A DNA stretch of 64,000 nt. Origin: Spirochaetae bacterium HGW-Spirochaetae-1 (GTDB taxonomy: Bacteria > Spirochaetota > UBA4802 > UBA5550). Numbering within the stretch: the first letter of the stretch is position 1; the number at the start of each line of letters is the position of its first letter. The position numbers and the translations under genes are program-made. The stretch spans positions 42,764 through 106,763 of the forward strand of contig PGXY01000002.1 of assembly GCA_002839375.1 (NCBI GenBank). The letters run 5' to 3'. Under the pieces are notes generated by a model, which was not told the origin of the DNA, did no database searches, and was given only the letters and a program-made list of their open reading frames with translations. Shown piece by piece: positions 25,779 to 35,529 of the stretch.

Positions 25779-27419
25779 ATGTCCCGGAAAGGATTAATCG
25801 AATTGAAAGAATGGCAGGCGTTGGAAAATCATTTCCAGTCCATGAAGGATGTGCATATGCGTGACCTTTTCCGGCAGAATCCTTCCCGCGCCGGGGAATT
25901 CACCATTCTTGCCGGGGATATTTATTTCGATTATTCAAAGAACCGGATCAACGGTGAAACGATGACACTGCTTCTCGACCTGGCCCGGGCCGTTAAACTC
26001 GATGAAGAGATTGAGGCCATGTTCTCCGGTAAAAAAATAAATGAAACGGAAAACCGCGCCGTACTCCATGTGGCCCTCCGGAATGTGTCGCGCGATCCAA
26101 TCCTGGTCGACGGTAAAGACGTCATGCCCGGGATCTTTTCTGTTTTGGAAAGAATGAAAATTTTGTCGGATAAAATACGCCGGGAGCAGTGGAAGGGGTT
26201 CAGTGGCCGGCCCGTTAAGAATATTGTGAATATCGGCATCGGCGGTTCCGACCTTGGGCCTGTTATGGTGACCGAGGCGCTGAAGCATTATGCCATTGAT
26301 GGATTCAATTTTCATTTTGTATCAAATATCGATGACGCCCACATTGCCGAAACACTGAAGAAATGTGATCCGCAGGATACCCTGTTTATTATAGCGTCAA
26401 AGACCTTCACCACACAGGAAACCATGACGAACGCGGAAACGGCGAAGAAATGGTTCCTGGCCGGGGGCGGCGGCAGCGGCGATATCGCCAGGCATTTCAT
26501 AGCACTGTCCACCAACAGGGATGCCGTGGTGGATTTCGGCATTGATGAAGAGAACATGTTTGAATTCTGGGATTGGGTAGGCGGCCGGTACTCGCTTACG
26601 TCGGCCATTGGTCTGCCTGTCATGATAGCCGTGGGATATGATAATTTCATGGAACTGCTGGGCGGGTTTCACCGGATCGACGGGCATTTCAGGAATACAC
26701 CCTTTGATAAAAACATACCGGTGATCATGGCGCTATTGGGAATATGGTACAACAATTTTTTCCGTTGTGAAACCCACGCCATCCTTCCCTATGCGCAGTA
26801 TCTGCATCGTTTCCCCGCCTATTTTCAGCAAGGGGATATGGAGTCCAACGGCAAGTACATTGATCGACAGGGAAACCGGGTGAATTATCCGACGGGTCCC
26901 ATCATCTGGGGAGAAGCGGGAACCAATGGTCAGCATGCCTTCTACCAGCTTATCCACCAGGGGACCAGACTCATACCGGCCGACTTCATCGGATTTGCCA
27001 GATCCCTCAATAAACTGGGAGATCACCATGACAAGCTCATGGCTAATTTCTTCGCCCAGACCGAAGCACTTGCCTTCGGCAAAACGGGAGAAGAGGTGCG
27101 GAAGGAGGGTGTTTCGGAAAAACTGGTGCCCCATAAAACCTTTGAGGGCAATCGGCCCACCAATACGATCATGGCCGGGGAGCTGACGCCGGCGGTGCTG
27201 GGAGAACTCATTGCCCTTTATGAACACAAGATTTTTGTCCAGGGCGTAATCTGGAATATCTTTTCCTTTGATCAGTGGGGCGTGGAATTGGGGAAGGTGC
27301 TGGCTAAAAGGATTCTCCCCGAGCTGGAAACAGGTAAATCGGAAGCCGGGCATGACAGTTCCACCAATGCCCTGATCAGATTTTACCGTGAAAACAGGGA
27401 TAGAGCCCGGAAAGAATAA
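25779..27419 (+). CDS. pgi: Glucose-6-phosphate isomerase
   Basis: A 546-residue enzyme of full bacterial/eukaryotic-type length, which interconverts glucose 6-phosphate and fructose 6-phosphate in the cytoplasm. Conserved features are [10 protein letters not shown] near residue 155, [30 protein letters not shown], and the C-terminal [10 protein letters not shown] with [10 protein letters not shown]. The ribosome-binding site AGGAGGAG precedes the ATG. A phosphatase gene starts 38 bases after the stop, separated by a short GC-rich hairpin (27427-27443). Confidence 0.95.
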   Translation: MSRKGLIELKEWQALENHFQSMKDVHMRDLFRQNPSRAGEFTILAGDIYFDYSKNRINGETMTLLLDLARAVKLDEEIEAMFSGKKINETENRAVLHVALRNVSRDPILVDGKDVMPGIFSVLERMKILSDKIRREQWKGFSGRPVKNIVNIGIGGSDLGPVMVTEALKHYAIDGFNFHFVSNIDDAHIAETLKKCDPQDTLFIIASKTFTTQETMTNAETAKKWFLAGGGGSGDIARHFIALSTNRDAVVDFGIDEENMFEFWDWVGGRYSLTSAIGLPVMIAVGYDNFMELLGGFHRIDGHFRNTPFDKNIPVIMALLGIWYNNFFRCETHAILPYAQYLHRFPAYFQQGDMESNGKYIDRQGNRVNYPTGPIIWGEAGTNGQHAFYQLIHQGTRLIPADFIGFARSLNKLGDHHDKLMANFFAQTEALAFGKTGEEVRKEGVSEKLVPHKTFEGNRPTNTIMAGELTPAVLGELIALYEHKIFVQGVIWNIFSFDQWGVELGKVLAKRILPELETGKSEAGHDSSTNALIRFYRENRDRARKE

Positions 27420-27426
27420 AGCAGGG

Positions 27427-27443
27427 CCCCCGTTCTGCGGGGG
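27427..27443 (+). repeat. Intercistronic GC hairpin
   Basis: CCCCCG (27427-27432) pairs with CGGGGG (27438-27443) over a 5-base loop. It sits between pgi and the phosphatase gene, just before the ribosome-binding site, without a T tract, and may stabilise mRNA or reduce read-through. Confidence 0.5.
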
Positions 27444-27456
27444 ACTATGAGGAAAT

Positions 27457-28383
27457 ATGCCGGTTGACGAAAAAAAATCACAGCGCAGGGAAGACAGCGT
27501 TGAAAGTAAGCTGAAGCGTTTCAGTATACTGAAGGCTGAAGCCAATACGGTGCGCGAAAAGGACAAGATTCTCATCAGGAGTCTGTTCCAGAACTTTTAC
27601 CAGAAGCAGCTCACCGTGGGGATAGGTTTTCAGCGCGCCTACGGGTCCATCCTGGCCGGGGACTATTTCGACCTGGTGAAACTGCCGGAGAACAAGTATA
27701 TGTTTGTCTTTGCCGATGTGAGCGGCCATGGTCTTCCGGCATATACGACGCTCATCAGACTCAGGTCCGCCATCACCCTGGCTGTGAAGGATATGGTGCG
27801 CATACATGCCACGACGGGGCTCCTGGACACCAGGCTGCTCGTAAAGGATATCAGCACGAAATTTACCGATATCATGGACGAGGCGAATTCCGATGATTTT
27901 GCCTGTGTCAATTTTACAATCATTGACAAAGATGACGGAAGGTTCCGTCTCCGGTTTTATAACAGGAGCATGCTTTTCCCCATAGTTATACGGCATGGTG
28001 AAGACGGTTCCATTCATATATTCAATCTGAATCAATCCCGGGAAGACTGGGACCCGCAGAAAGGATATCTTCTCGGGAGCGATCTGCGTAAATTACTGGG
28101 TGATACCTATCTTGATACGCCGGTGTGCGAATTTACAATTTATGAAGGCGACTCGATTTTCTTTTACAGTGACGGCATTATAGAAGCGTATAATCATGAG
28201 AAGGGACCCGATGAGTTTGGCGATAATCGGCTCGAAAATGTCCTGCGCGATAACGCGGGGCTCTTCCCCCAGATTGTTGTGGACGAACTGTTCAGGAAGG
28301 TCTACGAATTCATAGGCAAGCCCGAATATCAGAAAGATGATATGACGGCCGTACTGATAAATTTTCCTTCGCCGGGCGAATGA
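27457..28383 (+). CDS. SpoIIE-type (PP2C-like) serine phosphatase
   Basis: A 308-residue protein with a PP2C-like domain of the SpoIIE/RsbU group over residues about 50-305. It has the metal-binding segment LAGDYFDLV, the conserved FADVSGHGLPA, then FFYSDGIIEAYN and the terminal aspartate pair in KDDMTAV. These residues bind two metal ions and suggest activity. Such phosphatases dephosphorylate anti-sigma antagonists or other regulators. The N-terminal 50 residues are charged and helical, not a known sensor. It probably shares the pgi transcript. Confidence 0.88.
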   Translation: MPVDEKKSQRREDSVESKLKRFSILKAEANTVREKDKILIRSLFQNFYQKQLTVGIGFQRAYGSILAGDYFDLVKLPENKYMFVFADVSGHGLPAYTTLIRLRSAITLAVKDMVRIHATTGLLDTRLLVKDISTKFTDIMDEANSDDFACVNFTIIDKDDGRFRLRFYNRSMLFPIVIRHGEDGSIHIFNLNQSREDWDPQKGYLLGSDLRKLLGDTYLDTPVCEFTIYEGDSIFFYSDGIIEAYNHEKGPDEFGDNRLENVLRDNAGLFPQIVVDELFRKVYEFIGKPEYQKDDMTAVLINFPSPGE

Positions 28384-28423
28384 GATAGTCAGGCCTTGGA
28401 TAGGTCTCGTTTCAAATAATATC

Positions 28424-28451
28424 TTGACAGAAGCCGACCCCGTATTTTAAT
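28424..28451 (+). promoter_or_regulatory. Sigma-70 promoter of citrate synthase
   Basis: TTGACA (28424-28429), a 16-base spacer and TTTAAT (28446-28451, five of six consensus). Leader to the start codon is about 150 bases. Confidence 0.6.
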
Positions 28452-28458
28452 CGCCTGT

Positions 28459-28478
28459 ATGAATCAGTCCTGATTCAT
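28459..28478. promoter_or_regulatory. 20-bp palindrome at the citrate synthase start site
   Basis: ATGAATCAG (28459-28467) and CTGATTCAT (28470-28478) are perfect arms with a 2-base centre, eight bases past the -10 box. The position over the expected transcription start fits a repressor operator. Confidence 0.55.
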
Positions 28479-28610
28479 CATCATTCATGGATGGAGAATA
28501 AAAGCTGTTCCTGTACATCCCGTTGCGCGAATCATCGGCAATGATAAATAAAAATAAATGTACCGGTCGCCTGTAAAAAATGAACTAATCGGAGTCAAGC
28601 GGAGGAAAGA

Positions 28611-29948
28611 ATGGAATCGATTTTAAAAAAAATTGAGGAATTGGCGCTCACTCACGATAAGGTGTCACCGGATCTTATCAAGGAAAAAAATGTCAAGCTG
28701 GGCCTGAGAAATTACGATGGCACCGGTGTCGTTGTGGGAATCACTACAAAGGGACGCGTACTGGGCTATAAATTAAATGATAATGCCCAGAAAGTACCCG
28801 TTGACGGGAAACTCTACTATTGCGGCTATGATGTGGAAAGCATCGTTGAAGAGGTGAGCCTGCGAAATTCCTTCGGTTTCGATGAGGTTGTATACCTGCT
28901 TCTTACGGGCGAACTTCCCACAGTGGACGACCTGGCAAGCTTTACAGAGACACTGGCGAAGAGAAGAGCTCTTTCCAAACAGGAACGGAGCGTCATCATG
29001 GAAGAGGTGCAGAACGACAACCAGATGTATGGACTGCACAGCGTTATTTCACACCTGGGGCGTTGCGACAGCAATCCTGATTCCATCGATATCAAGGATG
29101 TAAGCAGGCAGTGTCTCAACCTTATCGCCAAGTTCCCCACGATTGTGGCCTATAACTATAACGTAACCCGCTTTAGAAAGGGGGAGGACCTCAAGATGGT
29201 CAGGCCCCGTAATGACCTCAGCGCGGCTGAAAATTTTCTCTACATGCTAAAGGGCGAAGTGCCGGATAAAAACGAGGCGCAGCTTTTTGATATAGCGTTG
29301 ATCCTTCATGCCGAACACGGCGGCGGCAATAACTCCACTTTTACGGTCCGGGCCGTATCATCCAGCGGGGCCAATACCTATATGGCCATTGCCGCGGGGA
29401 TTGCCTCTTTGAGCGGCCACCTTCATGGGGGAGCCAACGAATCGGTTATGAAGATGATGAAAGACCTGAAAAAATACGTAAAAGACTGGGAGGATGAAAA
29501 GGCCATCAGGGCATACCTGACCGATGTCCTGGAAGGCCGGGCCCACGATCGGTCGGGGAAGATATATGGACTTGGGCATGCCGTATATACTCTGTCGGAC
29601 CCCCGGGCTATCATGCTCATGGAGTATGCCCGTGAGTACGCAAAGCAGAAGGGAGCCCTGGATGAATACCGTCTTTATGAGAAGGTAGATGCGATAGCCT
29701 CGGAATTGCTCACGACGAGGAAGAGTGTGCCGATTAAAGCCAATGTGGATTTCTATTCGGGATTTATTTATAAACTCATGGGAATTCCCCAGGAACTTTT
29801 TACACCCATATTCGCCATGGCACGCGTTGCAGGATGGTCCGCTCACCGTCTTGAGCAGATCGTCCAGGGAAAGATAATGAGGCCCGCTTATATTGTCGCC
29901 AGTGATAGAGAGAAGGAATACCGCAAGCTTATGGACAGGCAAATGTAA
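28611..29948 (+). CDS. gltA: Citrate synthase
   Basis: A 445-residue citrate synthase family enzyme. The catalytic triad is present: His272 in LHGGANE, His323 in YGLGHAVYT and Asp380 in ANVDFYSG. Upstream conserved segments are HAEHGGGNNSTFT and SGANTYMAIAAGIASLSG. It condenses oxaloacetate and acetyl-CoA; a 2-methylcitrate synthase role cannot be excluded from sequence alone. Ribosome-binding site GGAGGAAAG. It is monocistronic with its own promoter and a palindrome at the start site. Confidence 0.9.
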   Translation: MESILKKIEELALTHDKVSPDLIKEKNVKLGLRNYDGTGVVVGITTKGRVLGYKLNDNAQKVPVDGKLYYCGYDVESIVEEVSLRNSFGFDEVVYLLLTGELPTVDDLASFTETLAKRRALSKQERSVIMEEVQNDNQMYGLHSVISHLGRCDSNPDSIDIKDVSRQCLNLIAKFPTIVAYNYNVTRFRKGEDLKMVRPRNDLSAAENFLYMLKGEVPDKNEAQLFDIALILHAEHGGGNNSTFTVRAVSSSGANTYMAIAAGIASLSGHLHGGANESVMKMMKDLKKYVKDWEDEKAIRAYLTDVLEGRAHDRSGKIYGLGHAVYTLSDPRAIMLMEYAREYAKQKGALDEYRLYEKVDAIASELLTTRKSVPIKANVDFYSGFIYKLMGIPQELFTPIFAMARVAGWSAHRLEQIVQGKIMRPAYIVASDREKEYRKLMDRQM

Positions 29949-29997
29949 TTTCCCGGAGTTTTATGGCAGGAATTAGTATTTATGCTGGGACTTCCCC

Positions 29998-30026
29998 TTG
30001 ACAGGGTCGGTCTTCTCGGCTATAAT
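29998..30026 (+). promoter_or_regulatory. Consensus sigma-70 promoter
   Basis: TTGACA (29998-30003), exactly 17 bases, and TATAAT (30021-30026): a full consensus promoter. Transcription would begin near 30033, about 55 bases before the OmpA-like gene. Confidence 0.8.
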
Positions 30027-30088
30027 TATAGCGTTGTAATGCTGCATTCCAGTGTCAGCCCAACATTTTTTTAAAATCCGGAGGTTAT

Positions 30089-30571
30089 ATGAAAAAGTTA
30101 CTGATGACTCTCATGGTTCTGCTTTTCTCTGTTGCGGTCACCTTCGCTCTTGATCTGAAGGTGAAGGATAAAAATCTTTCCGACACGGCGGAGATGAAGC
30201 AGATGAATATCAGCCTGAAGGCTGTTCAGAACAAGTACGGTCCCATTGTCTTTGTCACCGGGAAGGCCGATATTGATGTGGCCAAGTGCAAAACCACTCT
30301 CAACACCATTGTGACAATTATTAAAAAATATCCCCGATTTCTGGTCACGGTCGAGGGTCATACGGATAATGTTGGTAATAAAAAATCCAACCTGGCACTT
30401 TCCCAGAAGAGGGCTGAGGCAGTTGTTGCATGGCTTGTCAAGTCCGGCGGTGTTGCGGCCAAACAGCTGAAAGCAAAGGGCTATGGCGATTCAAAACCCA
30501 TCGAAAGTAATAAAACTGAAAAGGGGCGTGCCAAAAACCGGCGTGTTGATTTTGAAGTAAGCAAGTTATAG
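30089..30571 (+). CDS. OmpA-family peptidoglycan-binding protein
   Basis: A 160-residue exported protein with an N-terminal signal sequence (1-20, cleavage likely after VTFA). The remainder is an OmpA C-terminal domain: VEGHTDNVGNKKSNLALSQKR (quoted in part, core GHTDNVGN) and a terminal NRRVDFEV, which bind the diaminopimelate of peptidoglycan. There is no beta-barrel, so it is a small periplasmic anchoring protein. A consensus promoter and GGAGG site imply strong expression. A stem (30584-30618) follows the gene. Confidence 0.9.
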   Translation: MKKLLMTLMVLLFSVAVTFALDLKVKDKNLSDTAEMKQMNISLKAVQNKYGPIVFVTGKADIDVAKCKTTLNTIVTIIKKYPRFLVTVEGHTDNVGNKKSNLALSQKRAEAVVAWLVKSGGVAAKQLKAKGYGDSKPIESNKTEKGRAKNRRVDFEVSKL

Positions 30572-30583
30572 ATTGTAAACAAA

Positions 30584-30618
30584 GCTGAATGGTGGATGAT
30601 AATTTTCCATCATTCAGC
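30584..30618. repeat. 12-bp stem-loop after the OmpA-like gene
   Basis: GCTGAATGGTGG (30584-30595) pairs with CCATCATTCAGC (30607-30618) with one G-T wobble, around an 11-base loop. No T tract follows, and the next gene's ribosome-binding site is directly downstream, so it may attenuate or stabilise the message rather than end it. Confidence 0.55.
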
Positions 30619-30634
30619 ACAAGAGGGGGATGAT

Positions 30635-31072
30635 ATGAGCACCGTTTCATGTGAGATGCCCGACAGAAACCCACCGGGTGAGGAAATCCGGAAAATACTG
30701 ATGGAGTCGAAGACCATCGCCATCGTTGGGTTGTCCGATAACCGGGAACGGGACAGTAATATCGTCGCCCGCTATCTCATTGACAGGGGCTATACCGTTA
30801 TTCCCGTTAATCCCGCCAAAACGGAGATACTGGGACGGAAATGCTATCCTGACCTGAAATCAATTCCCGGCGCCGTTGATATCGTTGATGTCTTCCGAAA
30901 CATTGAAGCGGTGCCTGAAATAGTTAATGAGGCACTATTGATCAAACCTCGCGCCATATGGCTCCAACTGGGTCTCGCCCATAAAATATCGGCTGAAAAG
31001 TCCAGGGACGAAGGAATCATTTTTATTCAATCAAAATGCATCAAGATCGAGCATGGGAAGCTCGTCTCATGA
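30635..31072 (+). CDS. CoA-binding domain protein (YccU-like)
   Basis: A 145-residue single-domain Rossmann protein of the CoA_binding_2 family. Signature segments are TIAIVGLSDNRERDSN, VIPVNPAKTEILGRKCYPDL and VDIVDVFRNIEAVPEIV, with the conserved IWLQLGL near the end. Family members bind CoA or similar nucleotides, but their physiological role is unclear. The start at 30635 follows AGAGGGGGA; a longer frame from 30596 would begin in the stem-loop. It may be co-transcribed with the OmpA-like gene. Confidence 0.85.
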   Translation: MSTVSCEMPDRNPPGEEIRKILMESKTIAIVGLSDNRERDSNIVARYLIDRGYTVIPVNPAKTEILGRKCYPDLKSIPGAVDIVDVFRNIEAVPEIVNEALLIKPRAIWLQLGLAHKISAEKSRDEGIIFIQSKCIKIEHGKLVS

Positions 31073-31157
31073 TGAGTTACCGGTAATCTGCCAATCCTGG
31101 TTTTTTACTGATTATCGGTCCGCCTGCCAGAATTCACCATGGTGCACAATAATGTTT

Positions 31158-31186
31158 TTGACAAATATTCAACCTCAAGTTAAGTT
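31158..31186 (+). promoter_or_regulatory. Possible thiolase promoter
   Basis: TTGACA (31158-31163), 17 bases and TAAGTT (31181-31186). The -10 box is poor. TTCAAC and GTTGAA arms flank the spacer region and could bind a regulator. Confidence 0.3.
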
Positions 31187-31239
31187 GAACAATAAATGCA
31201 GTTTTATTCAAAATAAAATAGTCGGGGAGGACTTAATAT

Positions 31240-32439
31240 ATGGCTAATAAGGAAATTGTAATCCTGTCGGGGTGCAGAACACCCATCGGCAGTTTTGGGC
31301 AGAGCCTCAAAGATGTGCGCGCCTATGAACTGGCAGCTCTGGTCATGCAGGAAGCGATGAAGAGGGCCGGTGTTACCGGTGATATGCTCGATGATGTTAT
31401 CATGGGGGATTGTATCCAGACCAGTGATGAGGCCAATACGGCAAGGACTGCGGCTCTGAAGGCGGGAATTCCCGTTGAGGTTCCGGCCACGACGATTCAG
31501 CGTCAGTGCGCATCGGGTATGCAGGCAACGGTCTTTGGTTCGCAGCAGATAATCGCCGGGGATTCTACCTTTGTTCTCGTGGGTGGAACCGAATCCATGA
31601 GCAATGCACCCTACGTGCTGAAGAAGGCAAGATGGGGAGCGAGGCTGCAGCATGGTGAAATGACAGACGTTATGTGGGAACTGCTTCATTCGGGTAGTGG
31701 TCTTCTCGGGGAGCCCTTCATTATGGGACAGACCGCTGAAAACCTGGCTGATAAATATAAAATATCACGTGAAGATCAGGACCAGCTGGCTCTTGAAAGT
31801 CATTCCAAGGCCTCGGCCGCCTCGAAAGGCGGAAAATTTAAAGATGAGATCATTCCTGTTCCCATTCCCCAGAGGAAGGGCGATCCCAAAATGGTCGACA
31901 CCGATGAGCATATCAGGCACGGTGCGGTTTTAGAGGATTTCAGCAAGCTGAAGCCCGCATTCAGGAAGGACGGAACGGTAACGGCGGGAAATTCATCGGG
32001 ACTCAACGATGGAGCTGCCGCCATGATCATCACCTCGGCTGAACAGGCTGCCAAGATGGGGGCAAAACCAATGGCACGCATTGTGGCCAATTCCTTTGCT
32101 GGTGTGGAGCCCCATCTCATGGGATATGGACCCGTACCGGCTGTTCAGAAGCTGATGAAGAAAACCGGCATGAAGCTCGATGATATCGACGTCATCGAAA
32201 TGAATGAGGCCTTTGCTGCACAGTATATTGCCTGCGAGCGGGGACTCAATGTCGATAGGGCCAAGGTGAATGTGAATGGATCAGGCATTGCCCTGGGACA
32301 TCCCGTGGGATGCACCGGCGCGAGAATCATTGTTTCTCTCATGTATGAGCTGAAAAGAAGAAACGGTAAATTCGGTATTGCAACCCTCTGCGTAGGCGGG
32401 GGAATGGGTGCAGCCGTACTCATTGAGAACCTGCAATAG
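31240..32439 (+). CDS. Acetyl-CoA acetyltransferase (thiolase)
   Basis: A 399-residue thiolase of normal length. The nucleophile is Cys90 in RQCASGMQ, and the C-terminal His354 (GHPVGCTG) and Cys384 (TLCVGGGMG) complete the active site; the NEAFAAQ segment is also present. It either condenses two acetyl-CoA or cleaves acetoacetyl/3-ketoacyl-CoA. The sequence around the active site is of the biosynthetic/acetoacetyl type. It ends at a strong terminator and is likely monocistronic. It may cooperate with the acyl-CoA genes elsewhere in this window. Confidence 0.92.
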   Translation: MANKEIVILSGCRTPIGSFGQSLKDVRAYELAALVMQEAMKRAGVTGDMLDDVIMGDCIQTSDEANTARTAALKAGIPVEVPATTIQRQCASGMQATVFGSQQIIAGDSTFVLVGGTESMSNAPYVLKKARWGARLQHGEMTDVMWELLHSGSGLLGEPFIMGQTAENLADKYKISREDQDQLALESHSKASAASKGGKFKDEIIPVPIPQRKGDPKMVDTDEHIRHGAVLEDFSKLKPAFRKDGTVTAGNSSGLNDGAAAMIITSAEQAAKMGAKPMARIVANSFAGVEPHLMGYGPVPAVQKLMKKTGMKLDDIDVIEMNEAFAAQYIACERGLNVDRAKVNVNGSGIALGHPVGCTGARIIVSLMYELKRRNGKFGIATLCVGGGMGAAVLIENLQ

Positions 32440-32480
32440 TCCCTTCCCGTAATGTGGGAAAGGACGAAAATACATAATCA

Positions 32481-32518
32481 AAATCCCGGCATGTGTATAT
32501 TTATGCCGGGATTTTTTT
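32481..32518 (+). terminator. Rho-independent terminator
   Basis: AAATCCCGGCAT (32481-32492) pairs with ATGCCGGGATTT (32503-32514), with T residues continuing to 32518. It ends the thiolase gene. Confidence 0.85.
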
Positions 32519-32599
32519 AATATAATACTATCTTTCCTTTTTTTTGTGAGAAAGATGATATATTATCTTTCATATATTATTATTTTGTTGCCATATGTT

Positions 32600-33253
32600 A
32601 TGAACATTATAAAAGTTGAACAGAAACCCTTGTTTGATTTCCTGCGGGACCAGCAGGCACCCCTGATGGAAATTGAGCTTATCCGCAGGTTTACGGTCTG
32701 CCAGGAAGACAAAAGGGAGGACAGGCTTTTCATGCAGCACTTCTCTCTGTATCATGCCCTGTATGGATTGAAACAGTTTGCAGGTGGAAAAGGGTATCAT
32801 CTGCATCTTGACCCCATGCGTATCCGTATGGTGAAACTCCCGGACCATGGATTGTGCAGACATTATATCCCCGAGGAGGGAGTGTTCTGTCCCATGGAAA
32901 CAGGGCACGGACTGTTTTGTGATTATCATGCGAGAATGTATGCCAATCTCGATGGTATGTTGTATTATGATCCCCTTCAGGAGTTTTACGGCAATCCCGA
33001 TAATATCCGGTTTGGCAACAGCCGAATACTGCAAAAACTTTTAAAGGGAATGAAAGTATACGTTATACGAAAAGGTGAGATCGACCGTGCGCTTCGGCTA
33101 TTCGATATCTCTCACCCGGGAAAGGCGATTATTCAAAAACGCTATCATGAGCTGGCGAAGAGGTTTCATCCTGATTCTTCCAGTGGCTCCGAGGCAATGA
33201 TGAAAACACTCAATCATGCCTATTATATTTTGAGGGAAGTGTATATACTCTGA
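32600..33253 (+). CDS. DnaJ-related protein
   Basis: About 217 residues. The N-terminal part (1-110) resembles the DnaJ-related N-terminal domain (a helical region ending FSLYHALYGLKQFA), and residues about 160-217 are a J-domain-like end with the HPD motif in AKRFHPDSS. HPD stimulates Hsp70 ATPase, so a co-chaperone role is likely; the client is unknown. Two cysteine/histidine pairs (GLCRH and VFCPMETGHGLFCDYH) in the middle could bind a metal. No clear ribosome-binding site exists; starts at 32546 (GTG) or 32555 are possible, but a TATAAT at 32521 favours a start further downstream. Confidence 0.75.
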   Translation: MNIIKVEQKPLFDFLRDQQAPLMEIELIRRFTVCQEDKREDRLFMQHFSLYHALYGLKQFAGGKGYHLHLDPMRIRMVKLPDHGLCRHYIPEEGVFCPMETGHGLFCDYHARMYANLDGMLYYDPLQEFYGNPDNIRFGNSRILQKLLKGMKVYVIRKGEIDRALRLFDISHPGKAIIQKRYHELAKRFHPDSSSGSEAMMKTLNHAYYILREVYIL

Positions 33254-33320
33254 CAGTGTTACGGTATATAGTCCCGGCACCGATGTGCAGGGAAATAGCA
33301 GTGCTTCTGTATTTTTAATT

Positions 33321-33332
33321 GGACATATGTCC
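33321..33332. repeat. 12-bp palindrome
   Basis: GGACATATGTCC is a perfect palindrome 13 bases before the diguanylate cyclase start codon. It could be an operator or chance. Confidence 0.3.
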
Positions 33333-33345
33333 TGATCCGCTGCAT

Positions 33346-35511
33346 ATGGAAAATTTTTTCAGCATACATATAATAAATATTTACCCCTATGCAATACTGC
33401 CCCTGGCAGCAGGCCTGCTTATTGCCGCCATTTCAATAAACGCCTTTATGCAGAGTTATCGCAATACATTTGCGACGCTTGTCTTTTTATTCTGTGGAAT
33501 TCTTGTTGTCTGGCTGGCATCCCTTGCCGCTATGATAATGACACCCTATTATGTAGTGGCAAAGACGGTGAGGTATGTATATATAATCTGCTGGTTGGCC
33601 ATACCTCCGGTATTTTTCCATTCCGTGGTCGTGTTCAGCAGGATAAAAAAACAGGCCCACATCTTTTTTTACCTGTTATATGCCATTCTGGCCGTTGTGT
33701 TGATCGCAGGGGATTATGTAACGGTTGAACTGGTATACTTCGGCTTTTTCCCCAGGATCATTCATCCCCAGGGTATTGCCGTCATGACAATATACTATGT
33801 TACTATCGCATTGAGCCTGCTCATCCTCTATGATGAATACCGCGAGGCTGATACAAATACGAGGAAAAACCAGGCGCGGCTTCTCTGGGCCGGGTCTACC
33901 CTGGGATTTATCTTCGCAGCGCCGGAAACCATTCTGCTCATCAGCAGGAATGTCGTTACATATAAAACGGGATTTTCCTTTGAACTGACTATAAATGTGA
34001 TCATCGCCGCGATTGTTATGATACTTTCATACGCAGTGCTGATGTTTTTATCGAGACTGGCTTTTTTTGAAAAAAAGCATATCGATAAGAACGTGAAGTA
34101 TGTGATACTGGCCGGTATACTCGGCATACCCTTTAACTGGATTTTCAATAAGTATACCTACCTGTACTGCTATGGTATATATCCCATAAGCGGTATCGGG
34201 CTGATTATCGCGACCCTTTTAATACTCTACGCATCCATGAAATACAAACTCATGGATATGAGCTATCTTTTCAGAAGATATATGCTGTATTACGTGCTCG
34301 TTGCCGCTTTTATGAGCGCATATATTTTCATAGTCGGGATGCACTACGATCTCGATATCCTTATGCCCTTAATATTTATCGGTTTTCTCATGGTTTTTAT
34401 TTTTAATCCCTTCTATCAGTTTCTGAAAAAAATCAGTGATAAATTGCTGTATACCCACCGTTTTGATTATCAGAAAACAATCAGGGATATCAGCAATCAA
34501 CTTGTAACAGTTCTTGATTACGATAAGCTCATACAGCTGTTGCGGGAATCGGTGGCCGATGTAATGAAGGCTTCGGCCTTCACCATTCTGCTGTATAACT
34601 ATGAAACCGATGAATATGAGTCTGCGGCGCAGCATGGGAATGTTCCCCCCGGTCTCGGGCCCTTCAGTACATCGGATGTAACAATAAAGCTGATAAAACT
34701 CGTCAACCGTGAAATCTTCCTTGAAGAGCTGGTGGACGAAAGCGGCGATGACGGGGGAGAATACGGGGATTTCTTCCGATCCCTGAACGCGGTGCTCATT
34801 ATACCCATGGCATATAAGGGAGTCCTCCGCGGCATATTATGTCTGGGTGACAGGGAAACCGGTGATATCTATACGCAGCGGGACGTGGAATTGCTGCAGA
34901 TACTGGCGAATCAGGCAATCATCGCCCTGGATAACGCCCGACTGTATGAGATGGCTATCACCGATGAGCTGACAAATTTATATATCATACGTTTTTTCAA
35001 CCAGAGAATCATTGATGAGATTATTAGCTCCGTGAGGCTGAAACGATACATGTCCCTGCTCATGATAGATATCGATTTTTTCAAAGAAATTAATGACAAA
35101 TACGGCCATCAGGCAGGTGACCTGGTGTTGAAAAGAATTGCCGGCATCATTGAAGAACAGGTTCGGGCCATCGATCTCGTGGCCAGGTACGGCGGCGAGG
35201 AGTTCGCCGTAATCCTGCCCGAAACGAATAATGAGATGGCTCTCATGGTGGCCGAGAGGATTCGAAATAAAATAGAGGACCACGTTTTTCCCCGTGATAT
35301 CAGGATAACGGTTTCTATCGGCGTATCCACTATCGACGGCAACAAAGTTTCACCGGCCGTAGAGGCCTCACAGAACCTCAATCACCAGGAGAGGAAAAAA
35401 TTCTTCAGCGAAATAAAGGAAACGGTCATTTACCACGCCGACAAGGCTCTCTATGGAGCGAAGGAGCAGGGAAGAAACAAAACCGTCAATAACGGCGAGC
35501 TTGTCATATGA
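33346..35511 (+). CDS. Membrane diguanylate cyclase (7TM-GAF-GGDEF)
   Basis: A 721-residue protein. About ten hydrophobic segments in residues 10-360 form a 7TM-type sensor region. A GAF-like domain (about 385-540) follows, then a GGDEF domain with an intact active site GGEEF (616-620) and an inhibitory RxxD site (Arg607-Asp610) five residues upstream. It should synthesise cyclic di-GMP with product feedback. An extra loop (about 665-690, with a HQERKKFF segment) interrupts the end of the domain. The ATG at 33346 is chosen over a TTG at 33319. The 3' end makes a stem with the convergent SDR gene. Confidence 0.88.
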   Translation: MENFFSIHIINIYPYAILPLAAGLLIAAISINAFMQSYRNTFATLVFLFCGILVVWLASLAAMIMTPYYVVAKTVRYVYIICWLAIPPVFFHSVVVFSRIKKQAHIFFYLLYAILAVVLIAGDYVTVELVYFGFFPRIIHPQGIAVMTIYYVTIALSLLILYDEYREADTNTRKNQARLLWAGSTLGFIFAAPETILLISRNVVTYKTGFSFELTINVIIAAIVMILSYAVLMFLSRLAFFEKKHIDKNVKYVILAGILGIPFNWIFNKYTYLYCYGIYPISGIGLIIATLLILYASMKYKLMDMSYLFRRYMLYYVLVAAFMSAYIFIVGMHYDLDILMPLIFIGFLMVFIFNPFYQFLKKISDKLLYTHRFDYQKTIRDISNQLVTVLDYDKLIQLLRESVADVMKASAFTILLYNYETDEYESAAQHGNVPPGLGPFSTSDVTIKLIKLVNREIFLEELVDESGDDGGEYGDFFRSLNAVLIIPMAYKGVLRGILCLGDRETGDIYTQRDVELLQILANQAIIALDNARLYEMAITDELTNLYIIRFFNQRIIDEIISSVRLKRYMSLLMIDIDFFKEINDKYGHQAGDLVLKRIAGIIEEQVRAIDLVARYGGEEFAVILPETNNEMALMVAERIRNKIEDHVFPRDIRITVSIGVSTIDGNKVSPAVEASQNLNHQERKKFFSEIKETVIYHADKALYGAKEQGRNKTVNNGELVI

Positions 35512-35529
35512 TCGTATTATCTCGCCGTT
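35491..35529. terminator. Stem between convergent genes
   Basis: AACGGCGAG (35491-35499) and CTCGCCGTT (35521-35529) are perfect arms across a 21-base loop, covering the 3' ends of the cyclase and SDR genes. It may terminate both, though there is no strong T run. Confidence 0.4.

Noticed and set aside
26733..27575. Minus-strand open frame (280 codons) opposite pgi
   Set aside because: pgi is unambiguous on the plus strand and the antisense product has no motifs.
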